From the NCBI RefSeq assembly GCF_000332155.1, contig NZ_KB235904.1:646846-710845 (forward strand): DNA of 64,000 nt, written 5' to 3'. Source of the stretch: Kamptonema formosum PCC 6407. GTDB lineage: Bacteria; Cyanobacteriota; Cyanobacteriia; Cyanobacteriales; Microcoleaceae. The translations under genes and the position numbers were made by a program. The notes under the pieces are model-generated. The model had not been told where the DNA came from and did no database searches. It was given only the letters and a program-made list of their open reading frames with translations. Positions 36,739 to 44,513 of the stretch are shown here, piece by piece; position 1 is the first letter of the stretch, and each line of letters begins with the position of its first letter.

Positions 36739-36775
36739 CTGTTAACTGTTAACTGTTAACTGTTAGTTGTTGGTT
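36727..36775. repeat. TTAACTG heptamer tandem repeat
   Basis: About five perfect TTAACTG units followed by TTAGTTG/TTGGTTG variants. It begins in the last codons of the cysteine hydrolase, so the repeat forms that protein's C-terminal residues. Related to the tracts at 27327 and 51953. Confidence 0.9.
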
Positions 36776-36783
36776 GTTAGTTC

Positions 36784-36893
36784 TAGGACTTACAAGGGTG
36801 GCCCAGAAACCGGGTTTTTTACGAAAATACTTCGTTCCCGCCCACAGATTCCATAAAAACCCGGTTTCTCTACTCATAGCGCATAAGTCCTGA
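36784..36893. repeat. ACCCGGTTTCT palindromic element, copy 4
   Basis: Inner arms AGAAACCGGGTTTTTTACG and AAAACCCGGTTTCT, outer arms AGGACTTAC and ATAAGTCCT. The interior ACGAAAATACTTCG is the same as copy 3. Immediately followed by a (AATTACC)n tract at 36894-36949. Confidence 0.85.
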
Positions 36894-36949
36894 ATTACCC
36901 AATTACCAATTACCAATTACCAATTACCAATTCCCATTACCAATTACCA
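36894..36949. repeat. AATTACC heptamer tandem repeat
   Basis: About eight AATTACC/ATTACCA units ending at the ATG of the cupin gene. The repeat therefore occupies the position where its ribosome-binding site should be. Confidence 0.9.
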
Positions 36950-37401
36950 TGATCGACCATTGCATGATTCCCGTCGCCAAGTCTCCCAAAGACTATCAAG
37001 CGTTTCGCATCAGTCCCCAGGATACCAATCGCTTAGCAATTATCTTCGATCCAGAAAATGCTCAGAGTTCATTAACCGTTTGCGTCGAAATTTTTGATGT
37101 CGGCGGCAAAACTCCTCCAAATCGTCATCAACTAGCCGTAGAAATGTTTTTTATTCTCAAAGGAGAAGGACTGGCAACCTGTGACGGCAAAACTGTTAAA
37201 ATTCATGCAGGAGATAGTTTATTAGTGCCAGCAACCAGCACTCATTTGATTGAAAATACTGGAAAAGAACGCTTGTATGCTTTGTGTATCATGGTTCCGA
37301 ATGAGGACTTTGTTGAACTGATTCGTAGTGGTACACCAGTGGAATTAGATGCTGAAGATATGAGAGTGCTTAGACGTTCAGATGTATTGGTCTCATGCTG
37401 A
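36949..37401 (+). CDS. Cupin-domain protein
   Basis: A 150-residue single-cupin protein. The two cupin motifs are recognisable around GGKTPPNRHQLAVEMFFILKGEG and LLVPATSTHLIENTG, with His and Glu as candidate metal ligands. Small cupins can be enzymes (dioxygenases, isomerases) or sensors; no function is assigned. The ATG at 36949 abuts a heptamer repeat with no Shine-Dalgarno, so the true start could be the second Met (MIPVAKSPKD). It lies downstream of the cysteine hydrolase, with a repeat element between them. Confidence 0.8.
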   Translation: MIDHCMIPVAKSPKDYQAFRISPQDTNRLAIIFDPENAQSSLTVCVEIFDVGGKTPPNRHQLAVEMFFILKGEGLATCDGKTVKIHAGDSLLVPATSTHLIENTGKERLYALCIMVPNEDFVELIRSGTPVELDAEDMRVLRRSDVLVSC

Positions 37402-37427
37402 AGAAAGAATAGGAAATAACGAAGAAA

Positions 37428-37775
37428 ATGAATATCATTTTGCATATCACTCACCGTCAACAATGGGAAGAAGCAAAACAAATCCAAGCTTATCGAGGTG
37501 ATACGCTAGAGACTGAAGGCTTTATCCACTGTTCGACGCATCAGCAATTAATCAAAGTAGCAAATAAATTCTTTTTTGGTCAAAAAGAGTTGATGATTCT
37601 CTGTATTGACTCAGATCGAGTTCAATCTGAAGTAAAATATGAGGAAGCTGATGGAGATAGCTTTCCTCATATTTATGGCCCGCTGAATATTGATGCGGTG
37701 TTTAAAGTAATTGAGTTTGAATCAGGGGAAAATGGCAAGTTTGAATTGCCGGGAGAGATGAGTAAGATTAAATGA
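37428..37775 (+). CDS. DUF952 family protein
   Basis: A 115-residue DUF952 protein. The family core is evident: LHITHRQQWEEAKQIQAYRG, then GFIHCSTHQQLIKVANKFF, and the C-terminal HIYGPLNIDAVFKVIEFE. Conserved His and Arg residues suggest an enzyme of ADP-ribosyl-binding or related fold, but the activity is not established. It begins 27 bases after the cupin stop, so the two are probably co-transcribed. Confidence 0.85.
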   Translation: MNIILHITHRQQWEEAKQIQAYRGDTLETEGFIHCSTHQQLIKVANKFFFGQKELMILCIDSDRVQSEVKYEEADGDSFPHIYGPLNIDAVFKVIEFESGENGKFELPGEMSKIK

Positions 37776-37914
37776 TATTACTTTTAGGCAGCATCAACTA
37801 ACTTCTGCACATGATAAACAGTTCCCCCTGATTGTTGTACCTGTACGGCGATCTGATTATTTTGCTCATTAACCCAGGTATCCTCTGTAGAATAAAATTT
37901 TATATATAGGACAA

Positions 37915-39171
37915 TTATAGCATATTACTAACCAACTTCGCAGCCAATTCTAACGCTTCTTCACGAGTAGAAATTCTACCTTCAACTCGCGCTAACTGAA
38001 TCTCTAACAACAATTGTCCAATTAACGGACTTCTAGGCAAATTAAACTCTGCCATTAAATCATTCCCACTAACTAACTGTGTCGGATGAGCCACTCGATC
38101 CTCTGCATCCAAATACCGATGAATTAAAACTAAAATTACATCAAATGGTACTTCGGCAGCCAAAGCAAAAATAGCTAAAGCTGGAAATACATTTCCCAGA
38201 TCTCGAAATAAAAAATACTGCTCTCTCAAAGACAATTCATAAATACTATTCTCTTTCAATTTTGGCAAATATTTTAATAGTGAAATAACGCCCTTAATCT
38301 CCGCATTGCTGTACTTCAACGTCATCAACTCAACCTCAGCAACCACCGGATCTGGATTCACTAAACAGGCTAACTTAGCAATAGCTAATAGAGGTGTTTT
38401 AATCGTATCGCGAACCCATTGGGATAATTCCACAGCCAAATTCGGCCAAACTGGTGCTAAAGTAATAACAGCAGTATTAATCCTTGCCAATCTATCAAAG
38501 CGATCGCCCGCACTCGGAAACCAGACTGAGATTAAATTATCTTCCCAAGCGCGACAGATCCAAGGAATACCCTGGGGATTATTCAACAAATAACCCAACT
38601 CCGATCGCACTCGTTCCACAGCCACTTGACTTAATAGCGGCGCTAACTCCCGGATGGTAGCATGAGTTTCAGGCGCGATCGCAAAATCTAACTGAGCAGC
38701 TTGACGGTAAGCTCTCAATAACCTTAGCGGATCGTCGCGTAAATTTGCAGGCGAAACCATCCTAATTATCCGCGCCTGTAAATCCGCTTGACCATCCACA
38801 GGATCGATAATTTCCCCAGTAAAAGGATTGTAGGCGATCGCATTCAATCGAAAATCCCGCCGTCCCAAATCCGCCTCCAAATTCCCCCCCTCCGCCTGAG
38901 CAAAATCAGCCGTAGCGCCCTCAAAAACCACCCGCGCAATTTGTCGCTCCGCATCCAGCAAAACAAACCCAGCCTGATACAGATTAGCAATTTTACGAGC
39001 CGTCTTCACTGCCGGAGCCAACATCACAAAATCCAAATCCAAATACTCAGAAACTCGCCCCAGCAAAGCATCCCGCACCGCACCGCCGACTAAATAAGCA
39101 GGCCCAGGCAGCTCTTTCAACTCAAAAGGCCAAGTATTAGGAGATAATGTAGAAAGAGAAATACTAGACAT
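37915..39171 (-). CDS. cca: CCA tRNA nucleotidyltransferase / poly(A) polymerase family
   Basis: A 418-residue class II nucleotidyltransferase that builds or repairs the CCA end of tRNA. Visible motifs are YLVGGAVRDALLGR, the catalytic LDLDF (DxD), the sugar-selection RRDFRLNAIAYNPFTGEIID, RDDPLRLLRAYRQAAQLDF, and the base-recognition helix AVERVRSELGYLL. The ATG at 39171 (MSSISLST) is preferred to a TTG at 39198. A DHH-CBS-nucleotidyltransferase fusion at the right edge is a second family member. Some bacteria, including Synechocystis, split the job into CC-adding and A-adding enzymes, so its exact activity is uncertain. Confidence 0.85.
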   Translation of the reverse strand: MSSISLSTLSPNTWPFELKELPGPAYLVGGAVRDALLGRVSEYLDLDFVMLAPAVKTARKIANLYQAGFVLLDAERQIARVVFEGATADFAQAEGGNLEADLGRRDFRLNAIAYNPFTGEIIDPVDGQADLQARIIRMVSPANLRDDPLRLLRAYRQAAQLDFAIAPETHATIRELAPLLSQVAVERVRSELGYLLNNPQGIPWICRAWEDNLISVWFPSAGDRFDRLARINTAVITLAPVWPNLAVELSQWVRDTIKTPLLAIAKLACLVNPDPVVAEVELMTLKYSNAEIKGVISLLKYLPKLKENSIYELSLREQYFLFRDLGNVFPALAIFALAAEVPFDVILVLIHRYLDAEDRVAHPTQLVSGNDLMAEFNLPRSPLIGQLLLEIQLARVEGRISTREEALELAAKLVSNML

Positions 39172-39289
39172 GGCAACAAAAATCAACTCAGCTCTCAAGC
39201 CAATAGCATCCTGTCTAAGCTACATTAACAGAATCCCCAGTAAATTAACCGTGCGATCGTTTTTTTGAAATGCACAGAGGAATTTAGCA

Positions 39290-39538
39290 ATGTGTATTTG
39301 TATTAACTGCCACTACGTAGACCGTTGTCTCACCTACAACGCCGTAGAAACCCAACACCAGCAGCCTCATCTCACCGAAACCCCCGATTTCGACCCCATT
39401 GAACCCAGCATCAACGTCAACATCCGTACTCGTCAAGAGGAAATAGAAATGGAATGGGATGTCGTCGGTTGTCTGAGTTTCAAGCAAGAAACAGGGAAAT
39501 GGGCGAGATTGCGGCCAGGAGAATTAGTACCAACCTAA
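39290..39538 (+). CDS. ycf34: Ycf34 family protein
   Basis: An 82-residue Ycf34, a protein shared by cyanobacteria and algal plastids. The N-terminus MCICINCHYVDRCLTYNAVE carries the clustered cysteines (C2, C4, C7, C13) that are reported to bind an iron-sulfur cluster, and the C-terminus ends KWARLRPGELVPT. In Synechocystis it affects photosynthetic electron transport and redox homeostasis. It diverges from cca. The full family length is present. Confidence 0.9.
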   Translation: MCICINCHYVDRCLTYNAVETQHQQPHLTETPDFDPIEPSINVNIRTRQEEIEMEWDVVGCLSFKQETGKWARLRPGELVPT

Positions 39539-39554
39539 GTAGCTGGAAAAAATA

Positions 39555-39650
39555 AAGAATGTCATTGCGAACCCAGCGAAGCAATCTCAAAGCGCAAGCG
39601 AATTGCTTCTGTTTGCTTCGTTCCTCAGATTGCTTCGTTCCTCATTGTGG
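39555..39650. repeat. Dispersed repeat with GAAGCAATC motifs
   Basis: It starts AATGTCATTGCGAACCCAGC and contains GAAGCAATCTC, CGAATTGCTTC and two copies of AGATTGCTTCGTTCCTCA-like sequence. Related to 26655-26785, which has the same GTCATTG end. It lies between ycf34 and the end of the CHASE2 kinase gene. Confidence 0.65.
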
Positions 39651-39689
39651 CATTTATTGGTGTTGCTTCTTGTTTATTCATAAGCTTTG

Positions 39690-42527
39690 TCAAGTTTTAT
39701 GATGATTATCTACCAATTTTTCAATTAAAATTTGGAGTTTCTTCACAGCAAAGTTGTCAGCGAGTTGTCGTAATTCATTAATTATGGGTGCGTAAGTTTT
39801 ATCTGCGCCTTCTAGCTCATCACACATTAATTTAATTGCCTTTATATTTCCCTTCAATGCGAAATCATAAAGCTTTTCTAATGCTGTGTGAGGTAGAACT
39901 ACTTTTGCTATTAATTCTTCTAATTGGACTTGTGTTGGCATTGTTTTTTGTCCCAACTCTGTTGATTTTTCTTCCCACAGCCACTCCAGATTTAAATGGT
40001 TTCTTAACACCTCTAAAAGCAGATCGATTTCAATGGGTTTTGGTAAAAATTCATTTGCTCCTATTTCAAAGCTTTGCTGTTGTGTTTCCTCAAAAATATT
40101 GGCGGAACAAATTACAACTGGCACTTGTTTAAGTTGGGTATCTGAGCGAATATAGCGGATCATTTCCCAGCCATCCATAATTGGCATATTTAAATCAGCA
40201 ACAATTAAGTCAATATTAGAGTTTTTCGCGGCTTTCAATCCTGCTTGACCATCAGCAGCTTCTATCACAGAAAAACCGATTGATGAAAGAACGGAGGTAA
40301 TAATATGACGAGCTTCAAAACTGTCATCTACAACTAATATAGTTGGGCTTTTTCCTTGGATTCCAACGATTTTACTGGTGGATGGTGAAATAGATGTTGC
40401 TTCGGGAAGAGTGAAATTAACCGGAAGTTCTACGTCAAACCAAAAAATACTTCCTTCCCCGAATTGACTAACTACTTCTAACTGACTTCCCATCAAATTT
40501 ACTATTCTTTGGCTAATCGCTAATCCTAACCCTGTTCCGGTTGCCATTCGCGATTTGTCTCCCACTTGCTCGAAGGGTAAAAATATCTTATTAAGCTGTT
40601 CGGAAGTCATACCAATGCCAGTATCTTCTATGGAAAATCTGATTTTTGCCGCTGAAAATTGGTTGTTTTCTGTCTCAGTTGTCCAGAGATTGTTATCCTC
40701 TAAGGAACATTCACTTTTGCTCAGGATTTCTACCTTAAAGCTGACTCCCCCGCTGTCAGTAAACTTAATGGCATTGCCAATGAGATTGATTAAAACTTGT
40801 CGCAATCGTTTTTCGTCAGCATAGATTTTGAGAGGTAGTTCAGAAACTTTTGGGGGAGAGAAGTCAATACTTTTTTGAACGGCTTTAATTCGGCAAATTT
40901 CAGCAACGCTAATCAGAAAATTATGGAATCTCAACTCTGTTGGGTAGAGATCGAGTTTCCTAGCTTCAATTTTTGACAGGTCTAAAATGTCGTTAATTAA
41001 GGTGAGCAAATGGTCGCCGCACTGATGGATAATCCGAATTCCTTCTAACTCTTTAGAGGCTAGCGCTTGCGATCGCTCTAAAATTTGAGCATAGCCTAAA
41101 ATGCCGTTGAGCGGTGTTCGCAGTTCATGGCTCATGTTTGCTAAAAATTCACTTTTAGCGTGGTTAGCAAAATCGGCGGCAACTTTAGCTGCTTCTAATT
41201 CTTGGGTGCGTTCAGTAACTTTTAACTCTAAATTCCGCGAATATTCTTCTAACTGATTATTTGCTGTTTCTAAATCACTATTGGCTGTTTGCAACTTTTG
41301 ATTTGCTGTTTTTAATTGCCAATAGTTGTGGTGATTAGTGGTTAAAATTGCTGAAACGGTCAAGGCAAGTAACGGCGAGAAAACGGGAATTACCCACCCC
41401 CATAAAAAAGCAATAAAGCTGATGCCCATCAGACCAGCTCCTGCGACTAAAATATATAAAATAGTTACAGTTGAAAAGTTGTTTTTCTTTAAATAACTTG
41501 ATGCCAATAACGTCCAACTTCCAGCAGCACCACTGAAAGACCAAAAGGCAATCCATACCCAGTTTGCTTGCTGATTCCAAACTCGCAGTAGAGGTCTTCC
41601 TTGGAGAGCTGCGCTTAATATTTGACTGGTAATATTGGCGTGAATTGCTACACCAGGAGTTAATTGAGGTGCAGATAGTAAACTGCTGCTGTAGGGGGTG
41701 CGAAAAATATCTTTGAGGCTGTCGGCGACGACACCGACGAAGACTGCGCGATCGCGCATCAGTCCTTCAGGAATCTTACCTTCGAGGACATCAGCCATCG
41801 ATATGACTAGGAAGCTTTCTATTGAACCCCGATAATTCACTAAAATCTGATAGCCACCTTTACTACCAGGAGCAATGTAGCCTCCTTCTTCCCCTGTTAA
41901 AGGTGTAAATGTAGCCTTACCCAGCCCGATTTTTTGATGTTTGGCATCAATCATCCGCAGTTCCACTTTTTGTGGTTTCAGATAATCTAAGGCTATCCTA
42001 ACGCCTAATCCCTCTCTAAATTGTGGGCCGACAGACATCAAAGCTCGTCGCACTTTGCCATCTGCGTCTAATACTAAGTCGGAAGCTGCGACTTGATTCG
42101 ATTTCTTTAAAGTTGGTGGCGGTGCTACAGCATTACCCACAACTTTTTCAATCCCGATCAAGTTGGGTGTGGACTCCATGAGTTTGACTAATTCTTGATG
42201 TCCTGGTTCTAATGGCAAGTCGCGGTAAAGATCCAAACCGATCGCTCGTGGCTGTTGTTGTTTAATTTTGTTGAGCAATTGAGCTAAAAGGCGATCGGAG
42301 ATCGGCCAAGTTCCTGCGTATTTGATGTCTGACTCATTGATAGCAACGATGACAATACGCTGGTCTATGGGTTCTGCTGGCCTGAACCGAAAAAATTGGT
42401 CAATTGTTGCCCATTCAAGTAGTTGAAATAAGCCAAGGGTACTTCCAGCAATGGTAACGATGGTGGTAGTGGCCGCGATCGCCACTACTCCTTGCCACTT
42501 AACAACCTGCTTTCTGAAGTTAAGCAT
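39690..42527 (-). CDS. CHASE2-domain hybrid histidine kinase with receiver domain
   Basis: A 945-residue membrane sensor. In order: an N-terminal membrane segment (about 12-35), extracytoplasmic CHASE2 sensor (about 40-330), three membrane segments (about 335-400), a coiled coil (about 405-450), HisKA with the phospho-His in [11 protein letters not shown] (about 466), HATPase ([22 protein letters not shown]), a receiver domain from about 730 with Asp in [12 protein letters not shown], and a 100-residue C-terminal helical region. The last region lacks a clear HPt histidine motif. Its ATG is 13 bases after the DUF928 stop, so the two are co-transcribed, with DUF928 first. Confidence 0.93.
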   Translation of the reverse strand: MLNFRKQVVKWQGVVAIAATTTIVTIAGSTLGLFQLLEWATIDQFFRFRPAEPIDQRIVIVAINESDIKYAGTWPISDRLLAQLLNKIKQQQPRAIGLDLYRDLPLEPGHQELVKLMESTPNLIGIEKVVGNAVAPPPTLKKSNQVAASDLVLDADGKVRRALMSVGPQFREGLGVRIALDYLKPQKVELRMIDAKHQKIGLGKATFTPLTGEEGGYIAPGSKGGYQILVNYRGSIESFLVISMADVLEGKIPEGLMRDRAVFVGVVADSLKDIFRTPYSSSLLSAPQLTPGVAIHANITSQILSAALQGRPLLRVWNQQANWVWIAFWSFSGAAGSWTLLASSYLKKNNFSTVTILYILVAGAGLMGISFIAFLWGWVIPVFSPLLALTVSAILTTNHHNYWQLKTANQKLQTANSDLETANNQLEEYSRNLELKVTERTQELEAAKVAADFANHAKSEFLANMSHELRTPLNGILGYAQILERSQALASKELEGIRIIHQCGDHLLTLINDILDLSKIEARKLDLYPTELRFHNFLISVAEICRIKAVQKSIDFSPPKVSELPLKIYADEKRLRQVLINLIGNAIKFTDSGGVSFKVEILSKSECSLEDNNLWTTETENNQFSAAKIRFSIEDTGIGMTSEQLNKIFLPFEQVGDKSRMATGTGLGLAISQRIVNLMGSQLEVVSQFGEGSIFWFDVELPVNFTLPEATSISPSTSKIVGIQGKSPTILVVDDSFEARHIITSVLSSIGFSVIEAADGQAGLKAAKNSNIDLIVADLNMPIMDGWEMIRYIRSDTQLKQVPVVICSANIFEETQQQSFEIGANEFLPKPIEIDLLLEVLRNHLNLEWLWEEKSTELGQKTMPTQVQLEELIAKVVLPHTALEKLYDFALKGNIKAIKLMCDELEGADKTYAPIINELRQLADNFAVKKLQILIEKLVDNHHKT

Positions 42528-42540
42528 TATTGATTTTGGA

Positions 42541-43683
42541 TTACAACTCTACCAACGGAATAGCTGCAAGGTTCTCTAAACCAACTTGCTGCAACAATGC
42601 CTTCCACTCGGAAACTAAGGTCTGATTTTCTGGTTGCGATCGCCTCGCAGAAGCTAGTAGCGCCAGAGTATCGTACCAAATCCCAGATTCAGCATATAGC
42701 GTAGCTGCCTCTAATGGTGTCAGTTTCTCCTTTAAGCTAGCGATCGCTGGAGGTGGAACTCGCTTGATCCAACCGTTGATACCGTAGTTACCCGGTTGCA
42801 ATATCTGACCTGGTTCGATCGTAGCAAAGAACCATAAATAATCTTTACCAACTTCTAGCTCTGGAGCATCAGCGGGTAGAGTAAAGCTGATAATGCCTTG
42901 CTTACCTGAAATGTCAAAAGTCGTCTGGTAGTGATGTTTTCTGTCTGTGCTTTGCAAACTGAAAAATATTTGCTTGGGAGTTCCCTGGGGCACGTACACA
43001 AAGAATGTCGGGTGTCCCGCTACTGTGCGTCCGAGTTTGGTTGGAGGCAACAAGGGGATAAACAAGGAAAGTTCATCTTTGTCACTGCTACCTAAGATTG
43101 TAGGCTTCGGCGAGTCTTCCCCTGAAGCCTCAAAGTGGACAGTGCGAGTGCCAGCACTTGTGGTGTCACTGGGTGAATTGTCACCTGGTGCAGTAAACCT
43201 TACCCCGTCGCGAGTACCGCCACCTGTGGTGTTACTCGGTGAATTGTCACCTGGGGCAGTAAACCTTACGCCGTCGCGAGTACCGCCACCTGTGGTGCTA
43301 CTGGGTGAATTGTCACTTGGTGCAGCAAACCTTACCCCGTCGCGAGTACCGCCACCTGTGGTATTACTCGGTGAATTGTCATTTGGTGCTTGAAACTGAA
43401 TGCCACGAGTACCGCCACCTGTGGTGTCGCTGGGTACGCTGTCCCCTGGTGCTTGGAACTGAATGCCACGAGTACCGCCACCTGTGGTGTCGCTGGGTAC
43501 GCTGTCCCCTGGTGCTTGGAACTGAATGGCAATTAGAGATGGGTTAGCCCTAGCTGGGGCGATCGCGCTGGAGTTGCCCTTGGCTTGCGCTGCATCCTGA
43601 ACCCAGGGGAAAATGACTAAAGGCACAGCTAAAGCTGCACTTGATAGGATACTGGCAATTGTTATTTGGTGAGAGGTAATCAT
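42541..43683 (-). CDS. Exported DUF928 protein with tandem 21-22-residue repeats
   Basis: A 380-residue protein. A signal peptide (about 1-35) is followed by seven imperfect repeats of 21-22 residues (about 52-195; consensus [19 protein letters not shown]) and then the DUF928 domain (about 215-380; [39 protein letters not shown]). DUF928 proteins are exported and commonly encoded beside CHASE2 kinases and CHAT/TPR proteins in cyanobacteria. Function is unknown; the Gly/Thr/Ser repeats look like a flexible stalk. It is the first gene of the pair with the CHASE2 kinase. Confidence 0.88.
   Translation of the reverse strand: MITSHQITIASILSSAALAVPLVIFPWVQDAAQAKGNSSAIAPARANPSLIAIQFQAPGDSVPSDTTGGGTRGIQFQAPGDSVPSDTTGGGTRGIQFQAPNDNSPSNTTGGGTRDGVRFAAPSDNSPSSTTGGGTRDGVRFTAPGDNSPSNTTGGGTRDGVRFTAPGDNSPSDTTSAGTRTVHFEASGEDSPKPTILGSSDKDELSLFIPLLPPTKLGRTVAGHPTFFVYVPQGTPKQIFFSLQSTDRKHHYQTTFDISGKQGIISFTLPADAPELEVGKDYLWFFATIEPGQILQPGNYGINGWIKRVPPPAIASLKEKLTPLEAATLYAESGIWYDTLALLASARRSQPENQTLVSEWKALLQQVGLENLAAIPLVEL
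43135..43530. repeat. Coding tandem repeat in the DUF928 gene (63-66 bp units)
   Basis: Seven units of 63-66 bases encode the [23 protein letters not shown] repeats. Units nearest the N-terminus are almost identical to each other, while those towards the DUF928 domain differ more. All keep the reading frame. Confidence 0.9.
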
Positions 43684-44513
43684 ATAGTTTTTGTGAGGTA
43701 AATCTTATCTTCTGATTGACTCATAAGATTGAGTCAATGTACTGTCCCGGATTATATATTAACTTCTGCTGTTGAGTATAATGTATTACCCTTATTATGT
43801 CACTCTCGGTAGATAGTTTTCTGGAACTACTGGTTGGTCAGGCTTTTGCCTTGCCAATCCTAAATTCTTGAGAATGGCTAAAATCCAGAAATTGCCAGGT
43901 AAAAACATTTTTTTCTGACCAAAATTACAGGTTCGGGATATAGCAAATTCCCCATTATATGAAGTACACCCATTTGTCGATCCCCGTAGAGACACGGCAT
44001 TGCCATATCCTTAGATCTAATTTCTATGTACTTCAGGTGCTTGTCTTGTAATCTGGTGTATGTACAGCAGTAACACAACTAAAAAGTTGAGGAAAAAAAT
44101 CTGTACATATTCTTATCTTGTAGCTGTACCCCGACCCTAATTTGTTGAACCTTATTTTTTATAGATTCAGCGTCTTTTGATTTCTAAACCCAGTCTATCA
44201 AATCCTATCACTTTGCTGTACAAATTGTTTATATTTCACTTCTCTTCATCATAATTTCAAATTTCTTACATATTTCAATATATTACGGGTTAAGAAGTAT
44301 GGTAATAGCGGGTTGAGAAACTTTATCGATACCGATCGAATATAACAACCACTTTCGTTGCTTAAGACGTTCTAAGTTCCACCAAATTCGCTGATTCTAT
44401 TCCCCTTTTCCCTTTTTCTCGTTCTTCCTCTTCTCCCCTTCTTCCTCTTCTTCCCTTCTTACCCTAGCCCCTAGCCCCTAGCCCCTAGCCCCTAACCGCT
44501 GAAAGCGGTTGCC
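43684..44513. other. 830-base intergenic region with dispersed repeat
   Basis: It holds no convincing gene; short minus-strand frames at about 43795-44078 have no domain or ribosome-binding site. The left part is AT-rich and is the probable promoter zone of the DUF928/CHASE2 pair. From about 44327 to the CHAT stop there is a dispersed element: ATAACAACCACTTTCG, GACGTTCTAAG, AATTCGCTGATTCTATTCCC, a polypyrimidine tract, about five CTAGCCC units and CCGCTGAAAGCGGTTGC. Confidence 0.7.

Noticed and set aside
37782..37914. Minus-strand frame of about 44 codons (VQVQQSGGTVYHVQKLVDAA) downstream of cca
   Set aside because: Protein-like, but no ATG, GTG or TTG start in frame; at most a gene remnant.
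42947..43547. Long open frames on the plus strand opposite the DUF928 gene
   Set aside because: They are by-products of the in-frame 63-66 bp repeats; the sense frame has a signal peptide and a known domain.
43795..44078. Two short minus-strand frames in the large gap after DUF928
   Set aside because: Overlapping each other in different frames, no ribosome-binding site, no family features.
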